A stretch of 64,000 bases of DNA from Argopecten irradians (GCF_041381155.1 NC_091143.1:23215695-23279694), one strand, 5' to 3'; shown: positions 40,281 through 52,526, numbered from the stretch's first letter. Translations and numbers: made by a program. Notes: generated by a model from the sequence alone, not told the origin.

Positions 40281-41045
40281 ACTATTAAAGGCAAGTCCTA
40301 AGTGGTAATGAGATTCATTTTCTCCAATTACATTATTATTAAACAAAAGGTGTGGATAATCACTGTTTTGTCTACGACTAAAATTCATTGCTATTGTTTT
40401 ATTAGAACTGCAGAGGGATGAAAGTATTTTTAAGTTGGAGGAACATAAAGATATTTACATTGTTGGTAATAAAAACATCTATCAATGTATCAGTGGTATT
40501 AGTAATACGCGTCGGCGTTTGTATAAGATTTTTTAATTGATATTTATTTAAAAGCTTAAAAAGATGAGAAGAAGGTTTCATCTTTAGTAGGTCGACATTA
40601 ATATCACCAGTAATTATAATGTTATGAGTAGTATTAATAAGATTATCTAATGTATTATCAAGTTTGTTCCAATATTCAGCTGCTGTATTGGAAGGTCTAT
40701 ACAAACAACAAAGAAGTATTTTTTTTATTTGAGGATCGAATTTCTAAAATAATATGTTCAATAATTTCAGTTTCTAAATCACTTCTGTGATTAACAAGGA
40801 TATTACTTTTTGTGTATATCAAATGCCACCACCATGCTGAAGCTGTCTATCTCTTCGATACAAATTAGGATGAGATCTTAGATCATTATTCAATACATTA
40901 GTGTCCAATTGCGTTTCAGTTAAGCATATGATATCCTTATCGGAAAATTCTGCATCAACTAAATCAATTTTGTTCCTTAGAAACCTTACATTTAGGTGTA
41001 GTATTGATAGATCATTGAAGCAGTATTTTTCATCAGAAGAAGTCG
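40281..41045 (-). mobile_element. Second LINE fragment in inverted orientation
   Basis: The minus strand reads, from 41,040 downward, an endonuclease start (LHLNVRFLRNKID, IICLTETQLD, RRDRQ, GGG), then YRPSNTAAEYWNKLDN, GDINVDLL and TPTRIT to about 40,500. It then jumps to a late reverse transcriptase segment (YPHLLFNNN, NESHYHLGLAFNSKG) at 40,390-40,290. The middle of the element is missing. It is related to, but not the same copy as, the plus-strand fragment it abuts. Confidence 0.8.
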
Positions 41046-41451
41046 TGGATGGACCTGATGTTTATGTGTATGTCACCTGACATGATAAGTATGTAATACT
41101 TTATGTTAGTAGTAAAAGGACATAAAAAGCAAGTCATATTTAATATTCTACATTCATACACACTCATACTTACAAAAAATAATATAAATCAAATCTAACA
41201 AAAAAAGCAAAAAAAAACAAAAAAAAAACAAAAAAAAAACAAAAAAAACAGTTGCACAAAACAGGAGTGAGGACAGGTACATGAGGTTGATCTCTCCTCC
41301 ATATATGTACACACTTATTGTATGTGCATGAATTATCATACAATTGTCTCAATGATATTGTGCTCATAATAGCATGTTATATATTATGCGACGTTCGATG
41401 TATATTCGTGTATCTTGATTCCCTTTTGTGCACACAGCCATAATGTCCTCA

Positions 41452-41695
41452 AGTCAATTTCGGGTCAATTTCAGGTCAATTTTTGGTGATTTTGTTTTAG
41501 GTCAAATTTACCCAAGAACAAAAAAACTTGAAATTGACCCAAAATGTATATAAAATTGACTTGCAATTGACCTGAATTTAACATGAATACATTTTCATGT
41601 CAATTTCAGGTGAAATATAACTGAAGTTTTCTTCATGTAAATTGATATCAATTTCAGGTCAAGATGTTGCCAGGTCAAATTGACCTAAATCAACA
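41452..41695. repeat. Cluster of GGTCAATTT-type repeats in both orientations
   Basis: TCAATTTC(A/G)GGTCAATTT occurs repeatedly on plus and its complement (AATTGACCTGAA, GAAATTGACC) near the middle. It forms an irregular inverted cluster with no coding potential. Confidence 0.6.
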
Positions 41696-41699
41696 TTGC

Positions 41700-43130
41700 C
41701 TGTGTACGTTACAAACGGTCAGCTGTAGATAACACTTCAGGCAGTAAGATATCATGTCTATTTCATACAGAAGAACACAACAGTGTCCACGTCTGAGGTA
41801 CTATTTATGTCACTAACAGGCGTTATCTAGTATGAACATGGTTTTTAGATTATAACATTTTAGAATCTTTTTTTGTTAATTTAAGTAAGCTTGAATTCAT
41901 TAACCGACGATGACATATTCTCGTGTCAGTAGAACAGTTGATCGACCACATCTAAAATATCTACTTGTACGAATTTATTAAAAAAAAATCATCATACATA
42001 CGGGCATGTAGGAACTCTCAGTTGCTGAATTAGGAATTTAAATGATATTGAAAAAGAAAACTCTTTGCTTTCTCTGATGACCCAACGTTGTGGCCTCTTA
42101 CATTTTTTCTATATAATGAACGTGAAATATTCCCAACAACTAAACTGATTGACCATTTTGAACTTACCTGACATTAATGTTCTCATATTGATTAATCATA
42201 ACGACACAATCATGTATTTATATTGCATCAAGGTGATAAAATATACGGCGTTATACATTGCCTTGTTTTTATTTTGTAAGTGGGTTTAGGTGCCAGCTTT
42301 GATGGATTAGTCTACAATTACATCTAATAAGTCTGTCTATGAATTATCATCGTGCTTTTGAAAAACTGAAAAAAAACATCATTACTGTTAGATTTGTTAG
42401 ATGTAGTTAATGTTGTTTTTATTAATATGAGAAAATGATATCATCGATAGGTAGTTCCAGATTTTAAATCAACAATTAAAAATCAAAATCCTGACAATCT
42501 TATAATCTTTAAGTTATATTTCTAACATAAAATTAAAATTAAATACAATTAGTAAAATGTTCTAAATTACGATACTTACAATGAATATGTTTTGATTTAA
42601 CAAAGTCAAGTAAGAGTTCAAAAGAAATTGTGTTAGTAGTGGCAAAAAATGATATTTACATCTACAATGCAGTAAAATGCGTTCATACTGTCAGATTATG
42701 AATCCTAGTTGTGGTCAACGATTTCTTTTCTTACTTTTACGATGCTATTAAGAATGATAAATTGAGTTAGCTAATGTCTATAAAATATTTATACATTTTT
42801 ATCAGTGCCTTTCAATGATTTGCATACTTTATCAAATCCGAAAAAAAATAACAGGTCAAAATGTTCGCCCAGTCATGGCACATGAAACTTTAGAAATTAA
42901 AAAAAAAAAAAGTTACATAAAATAGTTGGACAGTCTTGGTTATTTTGTTCTTCTTGTTGAAAACAGGAATGAGAACAAAGGGTATTCGTATGTGTTTGGG
43001 TAAGTGTCGAACTAAATACATAATTTCCAATTTAAAGTATATTCTCGGACTCAAAGCATATTTACAGCAGACTCCTCAAACGAAATGTGATGAATGGGAA
43101 ATTGGATAAAAAAGTATCAACGCAATCAGT
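41700..43130. other. AT-rich stretch without recognisable gene
   Basis: I looked here for further exons of the relic at 43.1 kb, in particular an RYP-repeat exon on the minus strand, and found none. Confidence 0.4.
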
Positions 43131-43133
43131 TAC

Positions 43134-43169
43134 CATTAGTAGCATAATCTCCAGATGACCGTTTGTAAC
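43134..43169 (-). pseudogene. Orphan exon matching exon 3 of gene 1
   Basis: On the minus strand this 36-bp stretch follows TACAATAG and precedes GTAACTG, and it encodes YKRSSGDYATN in the same phase (1 to 1) and at the same length as exon 3 of gene 1 (YRRSTGDYARN). No matching signal-peptide exon is visible upstream, where a 46-bp minisatellite lies, and no RYP-repeat exon is visible downstream. I read it as a relic of a lost minus-strand family member, or an exon of one whose other exons I failed to see. Confidence 0.55.
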
Positions 43170-43470
43170 CTATTGTAACATATACATTACAAATGAATCC
43201 ACGAAAATAACTGAGAGAGAACTACGAGTACAATATATTTTTGTACAGGTAATGTTGTTGACTGCCTTTGAAACACGGGTTGTAGAGAGTAGTTAAAGGA
43301 GTTAACACTTGCCGTTCATGAAAAATCAGGTTCATAAATGCATTGGTAATTATACTAAATCAAATACTTATACCATGAAAAGAAGACAATTTCTACGAAT
43401 AAAAAGTCAACAATCGTGAGTAATTGTTGTTACAATAGTTTTTTTTATTAGAGAACAAAGAATCAACATA

Positions 43471-44325
43471 GTTCACAAAACAATCAAACAATGAGTACAA
43501 AACCAGATTTCTTTTGTTTTAATACTGTTTATAACAATGAGTACAAAGCCAGATATATTTTGTTCACATACTGTACACAACAATGAATACAAAGCCAGAT
43601 ATATTTTGTTCACATACTGTTCACAACAATGAGTACAAAGCCAGATATATTTTGTTCACATACTGTACACAACAATGAGTACGAAGCCAGATTTATTTTG
43701 TTCACATACTGTTCACAACAATGAGTACAAAGCCAGATTTATTTTGTTCACATACTGTTCACAACAATGAATACAAAGCCAGATTTATTTTGTTCACATA
43801 CTGTTCACACAACAAAGAGTACAAAGCCAGATATATTTTTGTTCACATACTGTTCACAACAATGAGTACAAAGCCAGATATATTTTGTTCACATACTGTA
43901 CACAACAATGAGTACGAAGCCAGATTTATTTTGTTCACATACTGTTCACAACAATGAGTACAAAGCCAGATTTATTTTGTTCACATACTGTTCACAACAA
44001 TGAATACAAAGCCAGATATATTTTGTTCACATACTGTTCACAACAATGAGAGTACAAAGCCAGATTTATTTTGTTTACATACTGTACACAACAATGAATA
44101 CAAAGCCAGATATATTTTGTTCACATACTGTACACAGCAATGAATACAAAGCCAGATTTATTTTGTTCACATACTGTTCACAACAAAGAGTACAAAGCCA
44201 GATATATTTTGATCACATACTGTTCACAACAATGATTTCAAAGCCAAATTTATTTTGTTCACATACTGTTCACAACAATGAGTACAAAGCCAAGTTAATT
44301 TTGTTCACATACTGTTCACACAACT
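43471..44325. repeat. 46-bp minisatellite, about 18 copies
   Basis: The unit is AATGAGTACAAAGCCAGATA followed by TATTTTGTTCACATACTGTA and CACAAC, at 46-bp steps with small length changes. Because 46 is not a multiple of 3, the long frames across it are artefacts. It lies between the orphan exon at 43.1 kb and gene 3. Confidence 0.85.
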
Positions 44326-44949
44326 GTTTAAATGTTAACAAAAAATTATGTACATTTGTATCATTTGCAAACTTAGTGTTTAGTCCCATCTAAACATAAT
44401 GTTTTCTTTCCACATATGTGATGAGTCAAATTTCTATGCAATTTGTTAAAGTCGGCTCCTAATGGTTATGGTATCAAGTTTGTTTAAAAGTAGAGGATTT
44501 GTGATAAAAAGAATCACTATTAAATCAAGATTTTGCTTTGTATTCTTATTGAAGCGTTTTTCTTAAATTGCGTGTTTGAAAGTGTATTTAAGGAAAATAA
44601 GGACATTATGATAGAGTACATGTTGTATAATATGTTTCTCTTTGAAGCAGGAAATACTTTAATTAAGTTAAACTTTTTATATCTTTTGTAGAGTTTACAA
44701 CGGTTATATGCCTCATAAATTCCCTGCCAGACATTGCTGTAAGTATTCTGACGTGTGAAATGAGCCTTAGAAAGATAATTCTTCGACCAGCACCAATATA
44801 TATATATATATATATTGAGAATTATAATTAGTTTAAGTATGATTTGTAAAGTCATTGCAGATTATTAACAAAAAATAATCATTGATTTATTATCTTTGTC
44901 ATGAATAAATAAAAAACCAACTCGTAGTTTAGAATGCAAATTTGTCTTT

Positions 44950-45061
44950 AGTCATGTTTCTATTTCTGGAAATAAATCTGTATATAAAGGATCGAGTTCT
45001 TCTTCGGTTATCGCAATCCTTAACAAAGACATTCATCGCCGACTATCAGCCAGATTACCAG
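44950..45061 (+). promoter_or_regulatory. Gene 3 core promoter module and 5' UTR exon
   Basis: AGTCATGTTT begins at 44950 and TATATAAAG lies at 44981-44989, the same 40-bp span as in genes 2, 4 and 5, though the TTCCTGATATGG core has diverged. The likely start is near 45009. The noncoding exon ends at 45061 before GTATGT, and a 474-bp intron follows. Confidence 0.65.
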
Positions 45062-45539
45062 GTATGTCTCTCATATGAGATCATGATTATGATTATGAGA
45101 CACTTTAATCAATATTCAATGTAAAATCTAAAGTATTATTAAGTTAAACTGCTAGGGTTAAAACAAGGAAACGTTTTGGAGTCGGATTTATCGCCAGAAA
45201 GCACATTCGATTTCAAACACTTTGGATCAAAGAACTATTCAGATAACATCTTATTACATAGCTTAAGAGTTTCGACCTGTTTTTCTTTCAAATATATTTT
45301 TATTGAAAGATGACCGAATTTGTAGTTTATTGAAATTAATGAAACTGGTTTGATGATGTCGTTATTCGCACTGAATTCGTGATAACGTGAAAGCCTAAAC
45401 AGGCTTTGAAACGTTAAAGCGAAATGCTGTTTACCAATGCTGTATATTTTATAACAAACCCCGGAAAGCTAGCAAAACATAACTCAAACCAAATGTTGAT
45501 GTGATGTGAATATTTTTATTATTTGTTTTTCTCAGAAAC

Positions 45540-45965
45540 ATGACCGGGCTCAGTTTGGCACTTGTTGTCTCAGTTTGTGTCGGGGCGGCTTTCGCCTCCA
45601 TTATACCAGATGAAGAGCTCAACTTTCCTATAATTCCTCCAAAGGGGATCATACCAGTTCCCCCAGTTTACCCAGGACCAAAAGTAGATGATGACGATTA
45701 CCACCGGTATCCGGGGTACATCAGATATCCACCCTACCCCGGACATGGATACGCCGGTTATGGATACGCCGGACATGGATTCCCTGGTCATGTATACCCC
45801 GGACATGTTGGACCAAAAGTTATCCCAGGCGGGTATCACTACATCCCCAGGGGTGGACCACGTGGAGGAAGACGAGGTCCCATAGCGTTTCCCGGATATG
45901 GAAGGAAGATTGTCTATCCAATTATACCAAGTAAGGACAAGTTTAACCATTCACGTAAACTGTAA
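45540..45965 (+). CDS. Gene 3: secreted Gly/Tyr/Pro-rich protein
   Basis: Exon 2 begins at 45536 after TTTTTCTCAG, and the ATG at 45540 opens a 20-residue signal peptide (MTGLSLALVV...AFAS) like that of its neighbours. The mature chain has IIPP/PVPP and DDDD segments, then YPGHGYAGYGYAGHGFPG-type repeats, a basic RGGPRGGRRG stretch, and YGRKIVYPIIP, which matches the C-terminal motif of genes 2, 4 and 5. The end is unresolved. By family logic a donor GTAAGG at 45931 in phase 1 ends the exon at residue 130, and candidate last exons start at 46144 or 46687, with poly(A) signals at 46254-46259 and 46805-46810. Unspliced, the frame stops at 45965 (141 aa), with AATAAA at 46002-46007. It replaces the Met-rich repeats of genes 4/5 with Gly/Tyr repeats. 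Confidence 0.75.
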   Translation: MTGLSLALVVSVCVGAAFASIIPDEELNFPIIPPKGIIPVPPVYPGPKVDDDDYHRYPGYIRYPPYPGHGYAGYGYAGHGFPGHVYPGHVGPKVIPGGYHYIPRGGPRGGRRGPIAFPGYGRKIVYPIIPSKDKFNHSRKL

Positions 45966-46789
45966 ATACGATGGGCATTGGTTATCATTAGGTATCTCAG
46001 AAATAAATACGGCTTGATGTGAAATAATGTTATTATGTCTACAATGTACGTGATTAGTGTGTGCAAAGCGTGTAGGCCGAACCCAAACTATGACCAATTT
46101 CTTTAACAAAGGTGACTTACGTTTTGATATTTGCTGCTTTTAGATACCTTTCGGGAATCCGAATCGAGTATGGGTATAGCGTACATATAGTACTTGCTTG
46201 ATCGTATAGCTATGTGAATAGAAATTTCAACCGTATTAATTAAAATCGTTCGCAATAAAGTGGAATTTGGAGTTCTTGTTTTATTTTTCTTACGGGGTTA
46301 AGAACATATATTTTAATGTTGCGTTTTGCTTTGTTGTTATCAGGCAGAATTAAATTCACCAATTGGCCTTCTGTTAATTGCATCTTTAATTGATAATCCA
46401 CAAAACTGTCTAAATTAGCATTTTATAATTGATTTGTTATATGATCATCATGAACTTGATCAAAGGAGTGCGTAGCATTAAATGACCAATATACATATAT
46501 TATATAAGATACTAACACTATAAAATATTTCCAATGTAAAATATTAATAATATTGATAATATTACATACATTTGTATAATATTGCATGTTCATCATAGTA
46601 AACATATCGTCATGAATATATTAAATGTACCAATGAAATATTGAATATGAAAAGCTATTGTTATTTATCTGTTGAATCTTCAACAGAACACTGAACTCAG
46701 TAATGGACAGGCTCTAGGTGAAGGAGGACAAACGAGGGAGCAGACTGACGTCATTCCGCGAAAGGACCAGTTGTAAGCCTTCGTCCTGG

Positions 46790-47935
46790 ATTTTTCTTTA
46801 AGCCAATAAAATCTATTCCTCACCTAGTACTTATTTTGTTTTATTTTATCTAAAGATGTTATTAATTTAGTGAAATGTGTAATTCAACTTGTCTTCTGTT
46901 TGCTGTACATGTCCAATTTAATTGACATTTTAAAACTGTAATTTGTCTGAATTCAACCTAGATTTATATCGCTGATATTTTGAATAGAACATAAGACCCA
47001 AACTTATAATAAAATCTGTCTTCATCTTGAATAACTAAAACTGTTATCGTCATGAATATACAAGAAATAAGACTTAGTCATTTCATGAAAATTAGATATG
47101 GTAATGCAACAGTAATCATTATATTACTATATAATAAGGCATTGTGTTTATGGAAGTGTAAACGCAATGGCGTATGAATAAAAAGCTAGTATCATGTCTT
47201 GAATACTTCTAGTTCAACGCCGTTTTAGATTTAACGACAAACATGCAAATAATTCAAACAAATCGATTAAAAAGTGCCTTATATTGGATTAATGGTGTTA
47301 CACATATCATGGGATATGTGCTCTACATGTATTGCTAACGCTCAACATTCGATATGTATGGATATATCCATTGCGTTTGTACCATCGTTTACGCAATAAA
47401 AACAATGTTCAATTTCTGACATTTCTATATAAATACCGTGTTGTATTGATAGCGCCTTGGTAATTCTAGCATATAAACGTCCAATCCTTACTCGATAAAC
47501 AGTTTGCGACATACAATGCCTGAATTAATAGGTTTGTTGATTTTGAAATGACCTACATGAATGACCTATGCCTATGACAATACTAAGGGCGGAGGCGTCC
47601 TCTCCATCCATCCATAACAATTATTGCAGAGTAAAGTATAAGCTATTCGTTAATATAAACTCGGTTAACTGAGGCAAGTCAAATAGTTCAAATGTCTCTC
47701 CCGGTCAGTTTTGCCCTTGTTTTTTTTAAGATCTGGCTTTCGTAAATGCCAAGTAGAAACCATGTCAAAATGTCAGCAGAAACCCGGCGTTTTCCCAACT
47801 AGCTTGTGTATGTTGTCATGAAAACGTTCTGCCATTAATTTCGTTTTTCTAATTTCTGATCCATTGAGATATGATAATTTATCAAAATATATTCATCGCG
47901 GTGAAAGAGACATGACCGATATATATTGAAAGCCA
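46790..47935 (+). repeat. Older diverged copy of the duplicated 3' flank (unit 1)
   Basis: Blocks here align in order with unit 2. Examples are CCTCACCTAGT near 46820 and 55815, ATGCAACAG near 47105 and 56142, the stretch near 47280 and 57340, and AGTCAAATAGTTCAAATGTCT near 47680 and 58635. A further block at 50000-50195 matches 59130-59310. The match is clearly weaker than between units 2 and 3. LINE fragments split unit 1 after 47.94 kb. Confidence 0.65.
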
Positions 47936-48109
47936 CGTCAACATCTTTAGCGAGAAACGTGTGTAACTGGAATGGGAAATGTTATCAAAGTGTTTACTAA
48001 TAGAAGTATGTCTATCATTGGTTTTGGTATAAAACATAACCTTGAACTTTGCTTTCTACATGATCGTATCATGATTTCACAGGGGAAACATTTAATAGTT
48101 TATTTACCT

Positions 48110-48855
48110 CGACCATTATCAATCCTTATTTTTAACAAAATCATCGGTCTAATGTTTAGATCATTCTCATATATGAGCCCTCAAATGTTCCTGGCACTGT
48201 ATAAATCACTTATTCGTCCAATTGTGGAATACGCAACACCAGTATCCTCACCACACCTGGTCAGAGACATGACCGTCATTGAAAATGTACAAAGACGAGC
48301 AACAAAAAGGATACCGTGTTTAAAGCATCTATCCTACCAAGATCGCTTAAAGAGTCTAAGTCTACCAACACTTCAATATCGTAGAGAGCGCGCAGATATC
48401 ATCCAAACCTACAAAATTCTAAATCATTTGGACATACTGAACGTTGAGTCACTATTCGATGAAATTGGACGAACTTCAACAAGGGGGCACTCCAGAAAAC
48501 TATATAAAAGGCAATTCAGACTGGGAAAATCAGGCCACTTCTTCAGCAACAGAGTTATCAACATCTGGAATTCTCTACCAGAGGAAGTGGTGTGTTCACC
48601 ATCTCTTAACACCTTCAAGTCAAGACTCAATAAGTACTGGAAAAACCACCCAGCAAAATTTCAACCATCTTTCTGACAAAATTGTATAAATCGGGTGAAT
48701 AAATTACTCACAGGAATGGACAGCAAACCCTGTGATATTCTAAATCCATGGAAACTTTTTAATCAGTGTTTTTATCAGTGTCTGGCACTTATATATGTGT
48801 CGGTATCTCATTACTATGAGATTAAGTAACATTATGTATATATATATATCTCCTG
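48110..48855 (+). mobile_element. 5'-truncated LINE, C-terminal end of the reverse transcriptase ORF
   Basis: The open frame gives FNKIIGLMFRSFSYMSPQMF, LYKSLIRPIVEYATPV, IENVQRRATKRIP, SYQDRLKSLSLPTLQYRRER and FSNRVINIWNSLPEEVV, then stops at 48676. This is the typical tail of CR1/jockey-like non-LTR elements (thumb and C-terminal region). The catalytic part is absent, as expected for 5' truncation on insertion. A short AT-repeat follows near 48,838-48,850, a plausible 3' end. The open frame can be extended upstream to 47972, but the residues before 48,110 do not look like the family. Confidence 0.8.
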
Positions 48856-48859
48856 TTCC

Positions 48860-49998
48860 CCTAACAACGGAAAAGGATTTCAACATTAATGAAATGACTG
48901 TATATACATTATTTTAAGCAACCGGAAGTCCATAGTACGCGTTAGGAGTACACAATGTCATTGTTTGAAGAAACTTTAATACATCTCCACAAGCTAGTCT
49001 TAGCTTACCAATGATGTCAACTGAGCGAATACTGAGCGAATACAAATTTCAAGAGACATGTATCCCATTAGTACTTTCTGAGAAATAGCTGTAACAAAGT
49101 TCAACTAACAAAGACTATTGTGGTTGCCTGTTGACCAAATTGTTTATCAATAGGTCCTTAAAGATGTATTTCCGGTAATTTTCACTGTAACGATACATTG
49201 CTTAAACATTTGATATTTGAACATACACATGTAACTTATTGATTAAGCTCCTCAAAAGAATAAGTCGGCCTATAAGAGCGCCGAAATCTAGGGATCATAT
49301 ATTCCTGGTTTTGAATACAGCGCCTTCAATCACAGCCATGTTCAGTACCTTCGGCTTTTGTCGGCATTCCGAATCGTACCACGTGACTTATGTCTACACG
49401 TCCTGCACGTGGTGATCCAGGTAACTAGCGTAAGCGCATATGTGTTTGTTTACGTTTTCCTTCTGGCTAATATGAGCAAATCGTGCTGGTATATGTCCAC
49501 AGAGCGAGTATTTGAAACATCTAATTCACACATTGCCGTAATTCAATATTGTGTGTATCAATTATTGTAATGTGCAAGCATTATTTTCTTTGTAGAGGTC
49601 GACCGCATGTTTTGTTTATGAAAAAAATTGTTGACATTTGGTTTCACAACTCTCGTGTTACTTCGAGATTGTCGCGACGATGTTCGGAAGAGTTCGGAAT
49701 GATTCGGCATCTTTCGAGTTTATTTTTGACGTGTACACGTTAAAAAGATTTTTTACTTCTATAATTAAAAATACTTCCAGTGCTGCAACTTTATAAAAAG
49801 TGGTATAAGTAGAAAGTTTAAACCTCGGACAGACGGGGAAAAATGTGTATAACACTTAAACAGTTTTCACTATGACAAAAAGAGCGAAAGTGATAGACCA
49901 TACAACTTTAAAGGCATTATCCAAAACTAGGGTCTAAATGTTGAGAATGATATCTTCAGTACTTTCGAACAAAGAACGGTAACATCAATCGTTTACGG
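48860..49998. other. Stretch between two LINE fragments without recognisable gene
   Basis: It is slightly GC-richer at 49260-49430 but has no sustained frame. It has no counterpart in unit 2 that I can see, so it may be part of what was inserted into unit 1. Confidence 0.35.
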
Positions 49999-50214
49999 GG
50001 CAAAGCAAAGCAAAGGTAAGAAAAAATGGCTTTGACGTCATCAAATCATTAGAAGAACACTATTTGGCAAGACGTAACATTGATGGATAATGTTTTGGTA
50101 TGAAGAGCTGGACCACTACGTTACGTCATCCTCTCCAAGATCACTGGCTTATGGCTTATGGCTCCACGATATATTGAAAAGGCAAGATAAGGCAAATTTT
50201 GTAGGAGCCAATGA

Positions 50215-51870
50215 GGAACCGTTACATATTGACTGGACCGCAATATCTGTCTAATACAGATGTAAATACGAAATGGTCTTTAATACGAAATAATTTAAAG
50301 GACAATGAAGATAAATATGTACCATCTAAAACTTTTAAATCAGGAAAAATGAAGCAACATATCATTCCGTTGGATACCGAAACTAAAGAGAAAATAAAAC
50401 TCAAGAACTCTTTGGAAAGCGATTAAAAAGAGATTACAGAGAACTTCTATTTCCACAAGAAAACGAACGCGATTTTACGCAATTAGAGTGTGAATTAGCC
50501 AAGAGGTCGAAGGAAAACCTGAATTTAATCTGGCAATAAATCGGTAAAGGTGATCTCCACACGGATTACAGCAACGAAACATCAGCGAAAACTTACAGAG
50601 ATTGTGGAAAAGTTTATAGAGACGGGAATGGTACCAACAGGACGGAAAGAGGCACATGTATGTGCGATCTACAAAAAAAGGGAACAAATCTCTCGCTGGA
50701 ATTTACAGGCCCGTCAGTCTTACGCCAGTTGTGTGCAAAATAATGGAAACGTTTGTTCGGCAACACTTGGTAAATCATATGAAAGCCAACTCCCTGTTCA
50801 GTAACAAGAAATATGGTTTTATATCGGGAAGATCAACAACTCTTCAACTCCTTACATTTTTTGACCAATGAACTAAAGCACTAGAAAATGGAAAATCTGA
50901 CTGTATCTGTATCGATTTTCAGAAGGCGTTTGAAACCGTACCACACAAAAGATTACTTAAAAAACTAAAAGCATATGGAATACATCACACTGTCGTTAAA
51001 TGGATAGAGGATTTCTTTCACGATATGCAGCAGCGAGTTGTAATTAATGGAAATAATTCGGTTTGGAGACCCGTCACATCTGGAGTACCACAAGGGTCTG
51101 TAATAGGTCCGATATTGTTTGTTGTAAACATAAATGACCCCCCCCCCCCCGGATACTCTGCACTCTGAGACATACCTGTTCGTGGATGACACGAAAAATA
51201 TTCAGAGTTATCACTGAAGAAAATGATCAAATCATTCTACAAGAAGATCTCCATAATATATTAGCATGGTATGATAAATGGCTCAAGAAATTGCATCCTG
51301 GGAAATGTGTACACATGCACTAAGGAAGGACAAGTATATACAACTCTAAAGAAATCACAAGTGGAAAACGACTTTGGAGTAATGATCGATAGCAGTCTCG
51401 AATTCGAAAACCATATATTTGAAAAAATCAAGAGAGCAAATACGATGATGGCAATAATAAGAAGAGCATTTATAAATTCATGGATCAGAAACCTTCCTAT
51501 TATTATATAAATCATTAGTGAGAACTCATCTTGATTTCGCATGTGCTATCTGGTTTCCGTACAAAGCGAAATACATCGAAGGGCAACAAAGCTGGTCGCT
51601 GAAATTAAAATCCTTTCATACATAGACAGACTAAAATATCTACAGTTAAATGTACCAACATAGGCGTTCAGGAGACAGCGAAGAATATGATAGAAATTTA
51701 AAAAATAACCAACGGAATGTACGATCGTGAAGTCACGGGATTTTTGAAGATGTGGAAAGATGTTTCGTCGCGGTCCGGAAATAGAGGAAATTCTTTAAAA
51801 GAATACCCTCAACAATGTCACCACTGAAAAAGAGAAAAAAAAACAGTTTTTCACTGCGTACTGCAGCGGT
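50215..51870 (+). mobile_element. Degenerate CR1/jockey-like LINE reverse transcriptase
   Basis: Over several frames one reads the pre-RT linker (WSLIRNNLKDNEDKYVPSK), then YRPVSLTPVVCK near 50,710, GFISGRSTTLQLL near 50,818, [18 protein letters not shown] near 50,918, [14 protein letters not shown] near 51,079 and FVDD at 51179-51190 (the FADD box with A to V). Next come FGVMIDSSLEFENHI near 51,375 and the C-terminal region. Stops, frame changes and a run of C's near 51,140 show the copy is inactive. It breaks the unit 1 homology and ends just before a 16-bp tandem repeat. Confidence 0.82.
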
Positions 51871-51891
51871 GTGGAATAAGTATTATCTGTT

Positions 51892-51990
51892 TTCGGACTA
51901 TCGGGCCTTCGGACTATTGGGCCTTCGGACTAACGGGCCTTCGGACTATTGGGCCGTAGGACTAACGGGCCTTCGGACTATTGGGCCGTA
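51892..51990. repeat. 16-bp tandem repeat, six copies
   Basis: The unit TTCGGACTATTGGGCC alternates with variants (TATC, TAAC, GTAGG start). It is GC-rich and sits between the end of the 50-kb LINE and the start of unit 2. Confidence 0.8.
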
Positions 51991-52414
51991 GGGATATAAG
52001 GGTGTCACCTTCGGTTGCAACCTTCATCAATACGTTTATATTAAAAAACAGAGTCAAACAGAACAAACACTGCGTATCACATGTATTCTAATTAATATCT
52101 TTATCATTATCTAGGTGTGCGTATATAGAGTGTGTATAATGGATGTGAATTATGGTAATCATATGACGACAGGCGTTGGTGTTAGAAGTCCTGACAAGCT
52201 TAACAATTCCATCAGTAATATTCAGTCGCATATGTACATTTCATTACAACGACAACCCTTCGACCAGTACTTGTATAAATTCATTACCATGTTTTATTAT
52301 TAGCTCAACTCCGTGACGTCATACGAAAGCGAGGAGTTACATATCACGACGTAAGAACCTACTCATTTCCTTGCATGTTGATGAAAACGCAGTTTGTCGT
52401 GTAGATCTATAGTT

Positions 52415-52526
52415 AGTCATGTTTGTACTTCCTGATATGGAACTCTATATAAAGTCGAGGGTTCTGACTTGGTCATCACATTCTTACAGCAGCAGTTACC
52501 ACAGCAACCAACAGCTAGTAAACAAA
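52415..52526 (+). promoter_or_regulatory. Gene 4 core promoter module and 5' UTR exon
   Basis: The module starts AGTCAT at 52415 and ends TATATAAAG at 52446-52454. The likely start is TCATCA near 52474. The noncoding exon ends at 52526 before GTATGT, and a 452-bp intron follows. TGACGTCA is at 52314-52321, 132 bp upstream of the TATA box. Confidence 0.75.

Noticed and set aside
41154-41367. Phe-rich minus-strand frames
   Set aside because: They translate an A-rich simple-sequence tract.
43471-44393. Long open frames across the 46-bp array
   Set aside because: The period is not a multiple of 3, so the frame shifts with each copy. They are chance frames in a minisatellite.
47972-48110. N-terminal part of the frame starting at 47972 as LINE coding
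   Set aside because: The residues before FNKIIGL do not resemble the reverse transcriptase. The frame is open by chance across or before the truncation point.
51130-51150. Run of C's read as a structural feature
   Set aside because: It is a homopolymer inside a dead LINE reverse transcriptase and could partly be a sequencing error.
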